From: an uncultured SAR86 cluster bacterium
GTDB lineage: Bacteria; Pseudomonadota; Gammaproteobacteria; Magnimaribacterales; D2472
Length of the DNA stretch: 64,000 nucleotides
Assembly: GCA_902512655.1 (NCBI GenBank)
Contig: CABXJR010000002.1
Location: 1-64,000, forward strand
Reading direction: 5' to 3'
Part shown: piece after piece, positions 29,771-40,301 of the stretch
Layout of the letters: every line of letters begins with the position of its first letter
Numbering within the stretch: position 1 is the stretch's first letter
Notes under the pieces: model-generated
Seen by the model: only the letters and a program-made list of their open reading frames with translations
Databases searched by the model: none
Told to the model about the DNA's origin: nothing
Translations under genes and position numbers: made by a program

Positions 29771-31913
29771 CCCAATCTCTTGTTATATTTAATCCTTGGC
29801 CCTGTTCAGTAACTCCAAATAAAGAATAGTCATTTTCTAAGAATGCTGCTCCATCGCGAGTCAAAGGTCTTAGACCAGTTCCAAAGCTAGCCTTTGAATG
29901 GTCATTAAAGAAAAAATCTATGGGTATCTGAAAATAAAAGCCCTTATCAAAACTTCCTTCACCAAATTCAACTTCAGAGATATCAGTTTTAGCAAAAAAT
30001 ATTCCAAGTCTCAAGCCGCTCTCAAACCTTCGGGCTAAATCTAAATTAAAACCTGAGTCTTCAGCTAAAAATCTCCCCATCTTCAGTGAAGCGATAATTT
30101 TAGATCTTGGTTCTTTGTAATAAAAGTTTACAAAGCCTGAGACAGTCTCATAATCTCTGAAATCAAAACGCGAATCATATTCTCTCTGCTGAACATGAAA
30201 AACTTCTGCACCTATAGCCCAACTACTTTCAAATGGCCTATAAAGGATTTCAGCTCCATACCCACCAAACATTGTTTCGAGCAAACCAGCAGACATCTTA
30301 GTATAGATATCTTCACCAATATTACTAAACCAATTTAGATTCAGTCTAGTAATACCAAAACTCCTACTTTCTTTTAAGTACGCAACAATATCTGTTCTAA
30401 CATGGGGCAAGATGCTATTTGAAGCTACTGTAAGGTCATCAAAATTATCAATAATCCCTGCTGACATAGTGGCAGTCATACTCATGTCATTTCTCAGAAT
30501 TATCCTTGATTGAAGTTGTAATCTTGCTTCACCAAAATAAAAAGCATCTGGGCCCCCAATTTGCTGCCTGACTGTTGGGGCTATTTTTGTGTTAAAAATC
30601 GGGAAATTAATAGTGGGGCGATATTCATAGCTCATTGGATCATAATCAGCTGATTCAACGCGAATATCCTCTTTAGCAACAACATACAAATTATTATCCT
30701 TATTACGTGAAAATGAGTCTCTATTGATCGTAAGAGTATTCATTGGCAATATGCCATTAAGGAGTTTGATTTCAAATTTTTTAATCTTATCAGGCGCTAT
30801 ATCATCTAATATACGGGCAACTCTTCCGTGGGCCATAACACCGCTGAAATATTGACCCTGAGTATAAGTCATTGCAAATGTATCATCCTCAACATCTGCA
30901 GTTTGAAGATAGACTTTATTCTCACCTAAGAATTTTAAAGCAGATAAATATATTAGCTCATCATCACTGGAAGTTATTGTTTTGATATTTTTTGAATAAT
31001 TTTTAATTAATGCTGTTGACTTCTTAGGCATATATTTTTTCTTACCTAAAGACCTTTTATATGAAAAACCAAAATTTAATGTATTTCCTTTGGTATAACC
31101 TAACTTAAGATGAAAGTTTTTAGTAAGTGGATGCAGAAAACCAATATTTATTTTTGATGTTTGCGTCTTTGGTAAATCAAAAACGAATGGGTTATCAATA
31201 TCAAGCAACCCCTCAACCTCATAATTAGTTGAATCATACTCAAGAATCATGCGTGTTCCATTAAGATTTGGTAAAGCTATTTCAGCTCCCGCAAAAGCAC
31301 CCATAGGCCCAGAAAAATATGAGCCAATACTAAATTCACCACCTTGAGTTTCTTGAAGTTTAGTACGTTCATTAAAATTACTATCGATATCAGAAAGCGG
31401 ATTAGAGTAATTTTGACTTCCCATTGCGCCCCAGGCTAAACCAAATGAAAGGTCTATGTAATTAAACCGTTTTGAGAAAACAATGTATTCTGATGAGAAC
31501 ATCCCCGTTCCAGCAAGATCACGAAAACCAATGGCTACTTGAGGAATCATCATTCCTTCTTTTTTAATTCTTATTTTTGCATCGAAACTTTTATCTTTAT
31601 AAGTTTGATTGCCACTAAAAGATTTAACATCACTGTATAGAGCATTATTTACGTCAGTATATTGATATGAAGTCTCTAACCAGTCAAATGGATAGGCAAT
31701 GATAGAGCCTCTTAAATATGGTTCATTGTGAGACCATGAAAGAGCCAAGGTACCCTCTTCATGCAGCCTTGCAGTAGGATTTTGAAGAAGGCCTGTAGTG
31801 CCATAATTACTAATACTAGGAACATCATAATGGGGGTAAATATAATCATATATTGATCCATATGCTGATGAAACAAAAAGTTGAAGAAGCAACAAGATAA
31901 AGCACTTCTTCAT
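29754..31913 (-). CDS. YjbH/GfcD-family outer-membrane polysaccharide protein
   Basis: PSISNYGTTGLLQNPTARLHEEGTLALSWSHNEPY, barrel-like repeats; neighbour of YjbF and Wza. Confidence 0.88.
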   Translation of the reverse strand: MKKCFILLLLQLFVSSAYGSIYDYIYPHYDVPSISNYGTTGLLQNPTARLHEEGTLALSWSHNEPYLRGSIIAYPFDWLETSYQYTDVNNALYSDVKSFSGNQTYKDKSFDAKIRIKKEGMMIPQVAIGFRDLAGTGMFSSEYIVFSKRFNYIDLSFGLAWGAMGSQNYSNPLSDIDSNFNERTKLQETQGGEFSIGSYFSGPMGAFAGAEIALPNLNGTRMILEYDSTNYEVEGLLDIDNPFVFDLPKTQTSKINIGFLHPLTKNFHLKLGYTKGNTLNFGFSYKRSLGKKKYMPKKSTALIKNYSKNIKTITSSDDELIYLSALKFLGENKVYLQTADVEDDTFAMTYTQGQYFSGVMAHGRVARILDDIAPDKIKKFEIKLLNGILPMNTLTINRDSFSRNKDNNLYVVAKEDIRVESADYDPMSYEYRPTINFPIFNTKIAPTVRQQIGGPDAFYFGEARLQLQSRIILRNDMSMTATMSAGIIDNFDDLTVASNSILPHVRTDIVAYLKESRSFGITRLNLNWFSNIGEDIYTKMSAGLLETMFGGYGAEILYRPFESSWAIGAEVFHVQQREYDSRFDFRDYETVSGFVNFYYKEPRSKIIASLKMGRFLAEDSGFNLDLARRFESGLRLGIFFAKTDISEVEFGEGSFDKGFYFQIPIDFFFNDHSKASFGTGLRPLTRDGAAFLENDYSLFGVTEQGQGLNITRDWDDLYQ

Positions 31914-31951
31914 GGAACTAAATCTTACATCTCACAATTACAAATTATTCG

Positions 31952-33823
31952 CTAATCACTAATGCTATTCAATGAAGCTAGGGAAATAGCTAGACTACTC
32001 AGAATTGGAGAAATAGTCGATGCATATCGAATTCCAGATAACTTACCAATATTTCTAGGAGCATAGATTATAGAGCCAGGATATATTTCTATATCAGGTG
32101 AATAAAGGTTAAATTTCTTCTGATAAATATGTGTTTTACCATCTGGATCAATGATTACCAACTCTTCATAAGCAGAATCTTTCAGGCCTCCTGCAAGCTC
32201 AATATATTGTGAAACTCTCATTGAGGGGTTAAAAACTAAATTAGAAGGCTTTCTGAAATCTCCAAATAAGTAAACTATTTTTTGTAATGGGGGTATTACG
32301 ATTTTATCATTATGCTGAAGAGCAATGTCTTTTTCGGGGCTAGATTTTAATGCAGTCAAGCGAAAGTTTGTTACGATTCTACCAGAATAATTCTGCGATC
32401 TAAGCTCTTCAGCAAGTAAATCTAAGGCGCTATTGTTTATAGAGCTTCCTTCTTTACCAATGCTTGAAACTATGTATTTAACTGTATCTTCATAATTAAG
32501 CTGTGCAAATAGTTTCTCTTTTGAGATTGCATCTTCTCGAAATAAAGATCCACCAAATATATAGGCACTCTCTAAATAGCCGCCAGCTCTCTCAATAATG
32601 GTAGATAAAGTATCACCTTCATTTATAAAATATTTTCCAGGCCTCCTCACTTCACCAGAAATATTAACTACTTCTAAAGGCTCAATTACAGAGTCAAATG
32701 AAGGCACTAGCAGCGAATCTCTTGGCTTGAGCTGGAAATTATTAAGAGCCTGAAGTTGAAGCTTTAAATAAGTTTTTGTAGAGAGGTCAACTCTGCTTAC
32801 TAAGATTTCATCAAAACCATCAAATGCATATGAGAAACCTGAAGCAAATGAAATAATTTTGGCAGCTGTTTCTCCTGGAAGAACTTCATATATTGCTTGG
32901 TTATTGACCCCGCCAGAAACTGGCACTCTGTATGACAATGGGTGGACATAAATCGTATCGCCAGACCTCAGACCAAGATCACTAGTATACTTTCCAAAAA
33001 CAAAAATATCATAAAGATCAATGGTCTTAATTGTTTCTCCCTGTCTTCGTAGATCAATTTTCCTATACGAGCCAGTTTCAGATATACCTCCAGCAACATT
33101 CAGAGCACCTAGGATACTTGAGCCCCCACTTAGTGTGTATATGCCCGGACTTTCAACGCCTCCCAAAAGCAGAACCTGAACATCTCTTACTTCAGATAAG
33201 GATAAATATGCCTCAACACCAACAGATGTAGATTCAATTAAACCATTTACTGCTGCTTCTGTGTCCTCTAGAGTCTTGCCTGTTACAGATATCTTTCCAA
33301 AACCTGGGACAATCAAAGACCCGTCTCTTTGGACCATTAATTCAAATTCTTTACTAATTTTTCCAGTGGTCAAAAGGTCAAATGAATCTCCAACATCAAC
33401 TATATACTCTCCACTTAAATTTGGAACATTGACTGGCATAAATGAAGATTGCAAGGTGCTAAAAAACTCTTGGCCAAAGATGTTTAAAGCTGTTTGATCT
33501 TTTTGATCATCAGCAGAAATTCTCTTATCTAGAGCAAGTATTTGTTTCTTGAGCTTTTGAAGGATAATCTTGTTCTTATCTACAGATGTTTCAGATCTAA
33601 ATAAATTCTGCAGGTCAATTTCATCCTTTACTTGATTCTGAACTTCTATCTCATCTCTTACTGAGGCAGGCAATCCAGCTAAAAATTCTTCACTAAGTAT
33701 TTCTCCTGATGATAATGAGGCTTGAGATGAAACATAACCAGGTAATAAACTTATTAAAAATGTTACTTTAATGAGAGTAGTTAAGATTGAAGCTAGAGTG
33801 AATTTACTTGATAAAAAGTCCAT
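31952..33823 (-). CDS. Polysaccharide export protein (Wza-like, multiple SLBB domains)
   Basis: GEYIVDVGDSFDLLTTGKISKEFELMVQRDGSLIVPGFGKISV, repeated SLBB-like segments (VLLLGGVESPGIYTL, VNISGEVRRPGKYFI, VYLFGDFRKPSNLVF). Confidence 0.9.
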   Translation of the reverse strand: MDFLSSKFTLASILTTLIKVTFLISLLPGYVSSQASLSSGEILSEEFLAGLPASVRDEIEVQNQVKDEIDLQNLFRSETSVDKNKIILQKLKKQILALDKRISADDQKDQTALNIFGQEFFSTLQSSFMPVNVPNLSGEYIVDVGDSFDLLTTGKISKEFELMVQRDGSLIVPGFGKISVTGKTLEDTEAAVNGLIESTSVGVEAYLSLSEVRDVQVLLLGGVESPGIYTLSGGSSILGALNVAGGISETGSYRKIDLRRQGETIKTIDLYDIFVFGKYTSDLGLRSGDTIYVHPLSYRVPVSGGVNNQAIYEVLPGETAAKIISFASGFSYAFDGFDEILVSRVDLSTKTYLKLQLQALNNFQLKPRDSLLVPSFDSVIEPLEVVNISGEVRRPGKYFINEGDTLSTIIERAGGYLESAYIFGGSLFREDAISKEKLFAQLNYEDTVKYIVSSIGKEGSSINNSALDLLAEELRSQNYSGRIVTNFRLTALKSSPEKDIALQHNDKIVIPPLQKIVYLFGDFRKPSNLVFNPSMRVSQYIELAGGLKDSAYEELVIIDPDGKTHIYQKKFNLYSPDIEIYPGSIIYAPRNIGKLSGIRYASTISPILSSLAISLASLNSISD

Positions 33824-33919
33824 TTTAGATATTGTCCTGAATATTATTATTGTAATTTGAAAAAGTATTATAACTGATAATTAATAATAACTATATTAAG
33901 CCAAGCTTATATAAAATTA

Positions 33920-34894
33920 TTACAGTTTTTTTGATATGTTTCCGTTTACAAAGGCGCTTATTTTAGCAAAATCAAGTAAAGTTGAGAGAAAAAAAATACC
34001 AACAAGAAAAACTGGATTTATAAGGAGCAAGCCTGCTCCTTTTTTTATTGGTAAAAATATAACTCTCGTTACAAAATATAGAATTAAAATACTTAAAGCT
34101 ATAATTTTTGTAATGTGTGGAATAAATACATCGCCTCCTGCAATGGCAACAGCAATCCAATTCCAGTTTTGCGCAGCAATTATAATTAAAATTGATCCCA
34201 GATAAAAATATAATTCTTTATGTTTTTGAAAAAAGGGTAAGTGATGAGTATATTTATAATTTCTGTACCATTTCTTAATAATATCTGTAAAACTTATATT
34301 TTTTAACCCAACATAGGTGATCTTTTCAGCACTCTCAACTAAAGGGATTTTATGGAGAAGCGATCTACTCATCCAATCTCCATCTTCCCCTGCTCTAACA
34401 TTATCAATAAATAAGCCACACTTGAAAAACACTTTTTTGTGAATTAATGAGCCGGGCAATGTTTTAAGCGCTTTAAAGCCAAAAGTTGCAGCAACGATAA
34501 TTTTTTCTTTTACGGTCTCTGCGGCATAGAGTGTTGAACCTCTAACGAATATTGCATCAGAGGGCTTAAATTGCTCAAAAGTGATTTGTAGCCAGAATTT
34601 ACTTGGTACAGTTTGAACATCTAAAAACGCTATCAAGTCATTTTTTGATGACTGAATACCTAGATTTCTTGCATGACCTGGAAAAATTGATTTTTTTTCA
34701 ATTATTTGAAAGGAAATATTTTTTTGGTTACAAAAAAATAAGAAATTTTCTTCGCATTCAAGTCTTTGATATGATGAGTCAACAATGATGATTTCATCGG
34801 GTAGAATAGTCCAAGCAGGAATTGATCCCAAGAGTGAAACTAATAAATTTCTTTGATTTTGGTGAGGGATGATCAGAGTGATTGGTTGATTCAT
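33920..34894 (-). CDS. Family 2 glycosyltransferase with C-terminal TM segments
   Basis: ITLIIPHQNQRNLLVSLLGSI, DEIIIVDSS, GHARNLGIQSSKNDLIAFLDVQT. Confidence 0.82.
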   Translation of the reverse strand: MNQPITLIIPHQNQRNLLVSLLGSIPAWTILPDEIIIVDSSYQRLECEENFLFFCNQKNISFQIIEKKSIFPGHARNLGIQSSKNDLIAFLDVQTVPSKFWLQITFEQFKPSDAIFVRGSTLYAAETVKEKIIVAATFGFKALKTLPGSLIHKKVFFKCGLFIDNVRAGEDGDWMSRSLLHKIPLVESAEKITYVGLKNISFTDIIKKWYRNYKYTHHLPFFQKHKELYFYLGSILIIIAAQNWNWIAVAIAGGDVFIPHITKIIALSILILYFVTRVIFLPIKKGAGLLLINPVFLVGIFFLSTLLDFAKISAFVNGNISKKL

Positions 34895-34903
34895 TATTAA
34901 TTA

Positions 34904-36043
34904 TTAAAAATCTTTCAATACATTAAAAAATTTATTTATAACTATCTCTTCATCAAAATTTTTTTCTATAATTTTTCTCGCATTCAAGCCCATATTCATC
35001 CTTTCTATATTACTCATATTCAGCATTACATTCAGAGATGTCTTGATAGATTTAATACTCTTAGGTTTGAATAATAACCCATTAACCTTATTTTGTATTA
35101 CATTCCTGCAACCAGGAACGTCTGAGGCCAATGATGGCAAGCCCATCGCACCAGCTTCTAATAAAATTTTTGGCATGCCCTCTCGATATGATGGCAATAC
35201 TACACAATCTACGTTAGCCAACACATCTTCAATTTTATCGGTAGGGCCAATATAATCTATAAAGGGAATTCTAGAAAATATATGTAATTCTTCTTTTGAA
35301 ATTGCTGAATTATTATCAACATCTGCAAAACCACATAAGATCAATTTACATTTTTTATTTACTTTGCTGATTTCTGAGAATGCTTCAATAAGCTCAAAAA
35401 TTCCCTTATCTTTAAGCATTCTACCAGCATACAAAAAAGAAAAAATTGCGTCTGTGTTTTTTTCTTTTGATCTTAATTTAGGATGAAATCTCTTAAGATC
35501 AACACCAGACCCTGGTAAAAGATCTAGACTCTCTTTATGAACTAATTTTTGATCACTCAAAAAATTGTAATCCTCAATATTTTGACAAAAGACTTTATGG
35601 GCAAAGGGCTGACTAATTTTATACAAAAATTTAACAATAAATGAAGAAAGAGATGCGGACAAGAATGCGGTTCCTAATCCTGAAATATTATTTACAGATG
35701 GTATTCCTAGAATCTTGGAGGCTAAGGTTCCATAAATATTATTTTTAACTGTAAAATGAAATGCAACATTCGGCCTTATATTTTTGTAGATTTTATAAAA
35801 TTTATATAAAAGAAATAAATCAAGTGCGGGATTTGTAGATTTACTATTAAAGTTTAGCTCATGATAGCCGCAACCAAGGTCTTGTAGCTTCGAATGATAT
35901 CCATCATTTGGGCTAACGCAAATTACTTCAAAACCTCTAGATAGCGCCTCCTTGATAGTAGAGTACCGAAAATTATATAAGTACCATGATGAATTTGCTG
36001 ATAGAGTTAAAGTTTTTTTAGTCAATGATTTCATATGTTTCAA
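34904..36043 (-). CDS. Family 4 glycosyltransferase
   Basis: FLYAGRMLKDKGIFELIEAF, VVLPSYREGMPKILLEAGAMGLPSLASDVPGCRNVI. Confidence 0.92.
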   Translation of the reverse strand: MKHMKSLTKKTLTLSANSSWYLYNFRYSTIKEALSRGFEVICVSPNDGYHSKLQDLGCGYHELNFNSKSTNPALDLFLLYKFYKIYKNIRPNVAFHFTVKNNIYGTLASKILGIPSVNNISGLGTAFLSASLSSFIVKFLYKISQPFAHKVFCQNIEDYNFLSDQKLVHKESLDLLPGSGVDLKRFHPKLRSKEKNTDAIFSFLYAGRMLKDKGIFELIEAFSEISKVNKKCKLILCGFADVDNNSAISKEELHIFSRIPFIDYIGPTDKIEDVLANVDCVVLPSYREGMPKILLEAGAMGLPSLASDVPGCRNVIQNKVNGLLFKPKSIKSIKTSLNVMLNMSNIERMNMGLNARKIIEKNFDEEIVINKFFNVLKDF

Positions 36044-37142
36044 CTGTATCCTCTAAAAGATAGCTATTGTAAGGGATCCAATCAGTTGCATGAATAGCAA
36101 AGTTTAACCATACAAATAAAACGCAGAAGTAATAAAATATAATAGATAAAACTAAAAATTGGCTGGTAATCTTTCTATTATTCAGCATGTCAGGAACATT
36201 AGAAAATATTACAAGTTGAATAGGCAGCATATATAAACCAACTCTATCTACAGCAGTTGAAATATCCCCGTTTATTATCAATAAAAAAAATAGACCTAAC
36301 GAGATCCAGCACATAAGATTATACAAAGAGTGCTCATTAGATTTAAATTTAAATCTATGAGGCCAAATTAAATAAATAATTGCAGGAAAAACACACATTA
36401 ATAGCCTTATATAAGCACCTTGCGCTTGAGCGTCTTGAGCGGCAATATAATTTTTATAAAGTAATTCAAATGGCTCAATTAAGAAATTATAGTAGATAAT
36501 AAACCCAATAATTGCTATTAAAGATATGCTCAAAAATTTATTTTTACTTGCTCCCAAAGCTGCAATTGGTAGCATAATAATTCCGGATTTATGAAATGAA
36601 GTCGCTAATAATGTCCAAAATACAAACCAGCCAATACGTTGACGTGAAATTGCCACCAGAGCAATCATCGTAACTCCCAATGCAACTGCCTGACGGCTGT
36701 ATCCCATGCTCACTACAATGACCATATAAGGCATTGCGACTGCAAGGGCCAAGAATGGACGAGGAAGATTTCTGCAAAATATCGACAAACCCAGTGAAAA
36801 AATAAATCCACATAACAAATTTGCTCCTGCGATTCCACCATTCAACTTTGCACTGATCCAGTTTAAAAAAAGATAACCTGGATCCCCAGCAATAAGGAAA
36901 CCAAGATCGCTTCCAAAGGAGTCCTGAGTTTCAAATACATGTCTATACATTCTTAAATAAGCGTACCAGTCTCCACCGACTTCAAATCTGAAGCCAATCA
37001 CTAGCGTTAAAAGACAAATAATCAGCAACCAAATTGGATCTAAATGTAAAGAATATGAATTATCTGGATTTCTTAATAATCTTTTACTTCCAATAAGCGC
37101 AAAAAATGCAGGGATAGAAAATAACAACCAATATATGCCCAT
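36018..37142 (-). CDS. EpsG-family/Wzy-like polysaccharide polymerase
   Basis: Multi-TM protein, RFEVGGDWYAYLRMYRHVF, GDPGYLFLNWISA, MGYSRQAVALGV; ORF track starts at 37184 but MGIYWLL at 37142 overlaps the upstream stop (TAATG). Confidence 0.85.
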   Translation of the reverse strand: MGIYWLLFSIPAFFALIGSKRLLRNPDNSYSLHLDPIWLLIICLLTLVIGFRFEVGGDWYAYLRMYRHVFETQDSFGSDLGFLIAGDPGYLFLNWISAKLNGGIAGANLLCGFIFSLGLSIFCRNLPRPFLALAVAMPYMVIVVSMGYSRQAVALGVTMIALVAISRQRIGWFVFWTLLATSFHKSGIIMLPIAALGASKNKFLSISLIAIIGFIIYYNFLIEPFELLYKNYIAAQDAQAQGAYIRLLMCVFPAIIYLIWPHRFKFKSNEHSLYNLMCWISLGLFFLLIINGDISTAVDRVGLYMLPIQLVIFSNVPDMLNNRKITSQFLVLSIIFYYFCVLFVWLNFAIHATDWIPYNSYLLEDTVETYEIID

Positions 37143-39109
37143 TAGTTTTTCTCTAACCAAGATTGAAACATTAATATACTCCAAATTCGGTCAGTCCAAT
37201 CATATTTTCCAGAAAGGTGCTGATTCCAAATAATACGAATTGGTGTAGAGTGAAAATATCCACCTGAATCTAACTTCTCCTCACTTAGCAATGACTCCGC
37301 CCATTCTCTTAATGGGCCTCTAAGCCAATCTCCAATGGGAATAGCAAAACCAGTCTTAGGACGTTCAATTAAAGATCTTGGCACTCGCTTATACAATACT
37401 TGCCTTAATGCCCATTTTGTTTCAGACCCTCTAAGTTTCATTGAGGAAGGCATCTTCCAGGCGGTTTTAACAACTCTATGATCTAGAAAAGGAACTCTTG
37501 TCTCTAAGCTATTAGCCATAGCTGCACGATCAACCTTGCACAAAATATCATCAGGAAGATAGTGCAATGAATCATGAATCATCATTCTAGATAAAAAATT
37601 ATGTTCTGAAAGATACTCATTATCCAGCTCTAAACTGCTAGAAGTTTCATGATCAGGTTTTAAATCTTTTACTATAGATCTTGGATCTGCCCATTTAGTT
37701 AAAAAACTCTTATAGAAATCATCTTCCGTTAAGGAGCTTTCTATGGCTTGAGAATATTTCAGGGCCTTGATATTCAATGATTCAATCCCTGCACCTAGTT
37801 TCAAATTATTAATGAGTGACTCAATGCCTGTCCATGCTGTATTTGGAAAATGATTAATAAAAAAGCCTAGTATTGGTTTTATTGATTTTGGGATAAATTT
37901 TGATTGCCTCCATAATCCTGGAGCCCATAAATATCGGTTATAACCCCCAAAAATTTCATCGCCAGCATCACCAGAAAGCGATACTTTCACTTTTTCGCTA
38001 GCTACTTTTGATATCAAAAAAGTTGGAATCTGAGACGAATCAGAAAATGGTTCATCATAAATTGTAGGTAATTCAGGAATGACTGATTGTGCTTGGTTTG
38101 CTGAGATTATCAATTCAGTATGATCTGTATTTAAATATTTCGCTATTGATCTTGCATGTCCAGACTCATCATAATTAATTTCATCAAATCCTACTGTAAA
38201 TGTTTTTACTCTATCCATCCTATCTTCTTGCATTAGAGCTACAATAGATGAAGAATCAACTCCACCACTAAGAAAAGCTCCAACCGGAACATCAGAGATC
38301 ATTTGATCTTTAATCGCAGACTGTAAAGCATTATCTAATGATGAGATAGCCTCCTCATCATCTTTAAATAAATCATGTTGATTGTTAGTAACAATGGATG
38401 AGAGACTCCAGTACTTTGATGGTTTTGATAATGAAAAATAGTCTGAGGTTATATCTATTTCAATCAAATGACCGGGTTTTAATTTAAAAATATTTTTATA
38501 AATACACATAGGTGCCGGGATGTATCCATAAGTTAGATATTCAGATAATGCTTTTTTGCATATTTGGTTATCAAAATTATAAAATTTTTTTAAAGCCTTT
38601 AACTCAGATCCAAAAATAAAATCATCTCCAGATAAACCATAGTAAAGGGGCTTCTCGCCAAAGCTATCTCTTGCTAAAAAAATTTTTCTACTCTGATTAT
38701 CAAATAATGCAAATGCAAACATGCCTTGAAGCATAGAGAGAGTTTTTTTTAACCCCAATATCTCAATAGCCATTAAGAGGGTTTCAGTATCAGAATGACC
38801 CTTCCAAGAAATTATGTCATGAGAAATTTTTTCTAAAATTTTTCTGATTTCTAAATGATTGTATATTTCTCCATTATATATAATGGAGTATCTGGCTGAG
38901 GATGAATGCATGGGTTGAAAGCCGTTTTTTGAGATATCCTGAATGGATAATCTCGTATGGCCTAAAGCAACTCTATTTAAATCATCAATCCATACGCCAT
39001 GATCGTCAGGACCTCTATGAGATATAGATTTGGTCATGGATGTAATAATCTGCATAACAGGAATATCATGTTTACCATTTTTTAAAATAAATCCTGTTAT
39101 TCCGCACAT
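37142..39109 (-). CDS. Asparagine synthase-type glutamine amidotransferase (AsnB/WbpS-like)
   Basis: MCGITGFILKNG GATase, SHRGPDDHGVW, GAFLSGGVDSSSIVALM PP-loop, SLSGDAGDEIFGGYNRY. Confidence 0.95.
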   Translation of the reverse strand: MCGITGFILKNGKHDIPVMQIITSMTKSISHRGPDDHGVWIDDLNRVALGHTRLSIQDISKNGFQPMHSSSARYSIIYNGEIYNHLEIRKILEKISHDIISWKGHSDTETLLMAIEILGLKKTLSMLQGMFAFALFDNQSRKIFLARDSFGEKPLYYGLSGDDFIFGSELKALKKFYNFDNQICKKALSEYLTYGYIPAPMCIYKNIFKLKPGHLIEIDITSDYFSLSKPSKYWSLSSIVTNNQHDLFKDDEEAISSLDNALQSAIKDQMISDVPVGAFLSGGVDSSSIVALMQEDRMDRVKTFTVGFDEINYDESGHARSIAKYLNTDHTELIISANQAQSVIPELPTIYDEPFSDSSQIPTFLISKVASEKVKVSLSGDAGDEIFGGYNRYLWAPGLWRQSKFIPKSIKPILGFFINHFPNTAWTGIESLINNLKLGAGIESLNIKALKYSQAIESSLTEDDFYKSFLTKWADPRSIVKDLKPDHETSSSLELDNEYLSEHNFLSRMMIHDSLHYLPDDILCKVDRAAMANSLETRVPFLDHRVVKTAWKMPSSMKLRGSETKWALRQVLYKRVPRSLIERPKTGFAIPIGDWLRGPLREWAESLLSEEKLDSGGYFHSTPIRIIWNQHLSGKYDWTDRIWSILMFQSWLEKN

Positions 39110-39123
39110 AAAAACACCATGGA

Positions 39124-40290
39124 TTAGTAAATCTTACTTTTTAATTGTTGATTATGAGTAAGTTCCTCGATAACTGTTAATGTTTTATTGGCCATGTTAT
39201 TTATATCGTATAGTCTTTTTTGCGTCTCTTGACCAGATTTACCATATTTGTGGAGCAGCTCCTTATCTTTTAAAAGGCTTTTGATAGCTTGCAGCAAGCT
39301 GCTTTTTGAGAACGGCTTAATTAATATGCCATTTTTACCATCATTAATAATCTCATTAATTGCCGGAACATCAAAAGCAATAACGGGTTTTGCATGAAAC
39401 CATGATTCTAAAACAACTAAGCCAAACCCCTCTGCTGAAGATGGGATTACCATAATATCTGAGGCTTGAATGAAATTGTGAACATTTTTCTGAAAACCCA
39501 GCCATTGAATATTTTTCTTAACACCTAATTTTTCTCCCATTTGTTTCAAACTTTTGTCTAGACTCCCATCACCAACCATTAGAATCGTAATTGATGGAAA
39601 CTCTTTAACTAATTCTGGAAGGCATTCAATCAATAGATGATGTTGTTTTACTTTTTCGAGTCTGCCAGTAACTATAATTTGAGGGTCTCCATATTGAAAT
39701 TCTTCAATGTTTGGATTTAATTTAATTGAATTGAAATTAAAACCATAAGGTATAGTTATAAGCTTATGAGAATCAATTAATGCTCCATAATTAAAGAAAT
39801 CTTTTAGGGATTGGGAAATACAAATAACTTTATCAGCGGTTTGAGCAGACCATTTTGTAATAAATGAAAATAGGTTAGTTTTAAGTTTTAAGTGATTTAA
39901 GCCATATTCAGTTTGAAATTTTTCATCATAACCATGCTTTACAGATAATAGTAAAAGCGACGGAAAAAAGAGCTTCTTGATAACTGCAGCTACAAAATCT
40001 GCATATATTAAATTGCTATAAAGCATATCGAAAGAATTTTGTTGGATAAGCCTCAAAATCTTCCATATTATCAATGGTGATATAGGAAAGTATGAATTAA
40101 ATACATAGACAGTTACACCGTTCTGTCTTAAATTATTTATAAATTCTATATGTTTACTTTTTTCTTTAGGATGCCTAATCACTAGGAATGAAATGTCAAC
40201 TTTATGCTTTTTTAATTCCGGTATGATGTTTTCTAGATATCGCTCTGAACCGGCAATTTTAGCCATCTTCTGAAAACATAGAATTTTCAA
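39124..40290 (-). CDS. Family 4 glycosyltransferase
   Basis: IIVTGRLEKVKQHHLLIECLPEL, IMVIPSSAEGFGLVVLESWFHAKPVIAFDVPAINEII. Confidence 0.93.
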   Translation of the reverse strand: MKILCFQKMAKIAGSERYLENIIPELKKHKVDISFLVIRHPKEKSKHIEFINNLRQNGVTVYVFNSYFPISPLIIWKILRLIQQNSFDMLYSNLIYADFVAAVIKKLFFPSLLLLSVKHGYDEKFQTEYGLNHLKLKTNLFSFITKWSAQTADKVICISQSLKDFFNYGALIDSHKLITIPYGFNFNSIKLNPNIEEFQYGDPQIIVTGRLEKVKQHHLLIECLPELVKEFPSITILMVGDGSLDKSLKQMGEKLGVKKNIQWLGFQKNVHNFIQASDIMVIPSSAEGFGLVVLESWFHAKPVIAFDVPAINEIINDGKNGILIKPFSKSSLLQAIKSLLKDKELLHKYGKSGQETQKRLYDINNMANKTLTVIEELTHNQQLKSKIY

Positions 40291-40301
40291 TTTTTTATAT
40301 T

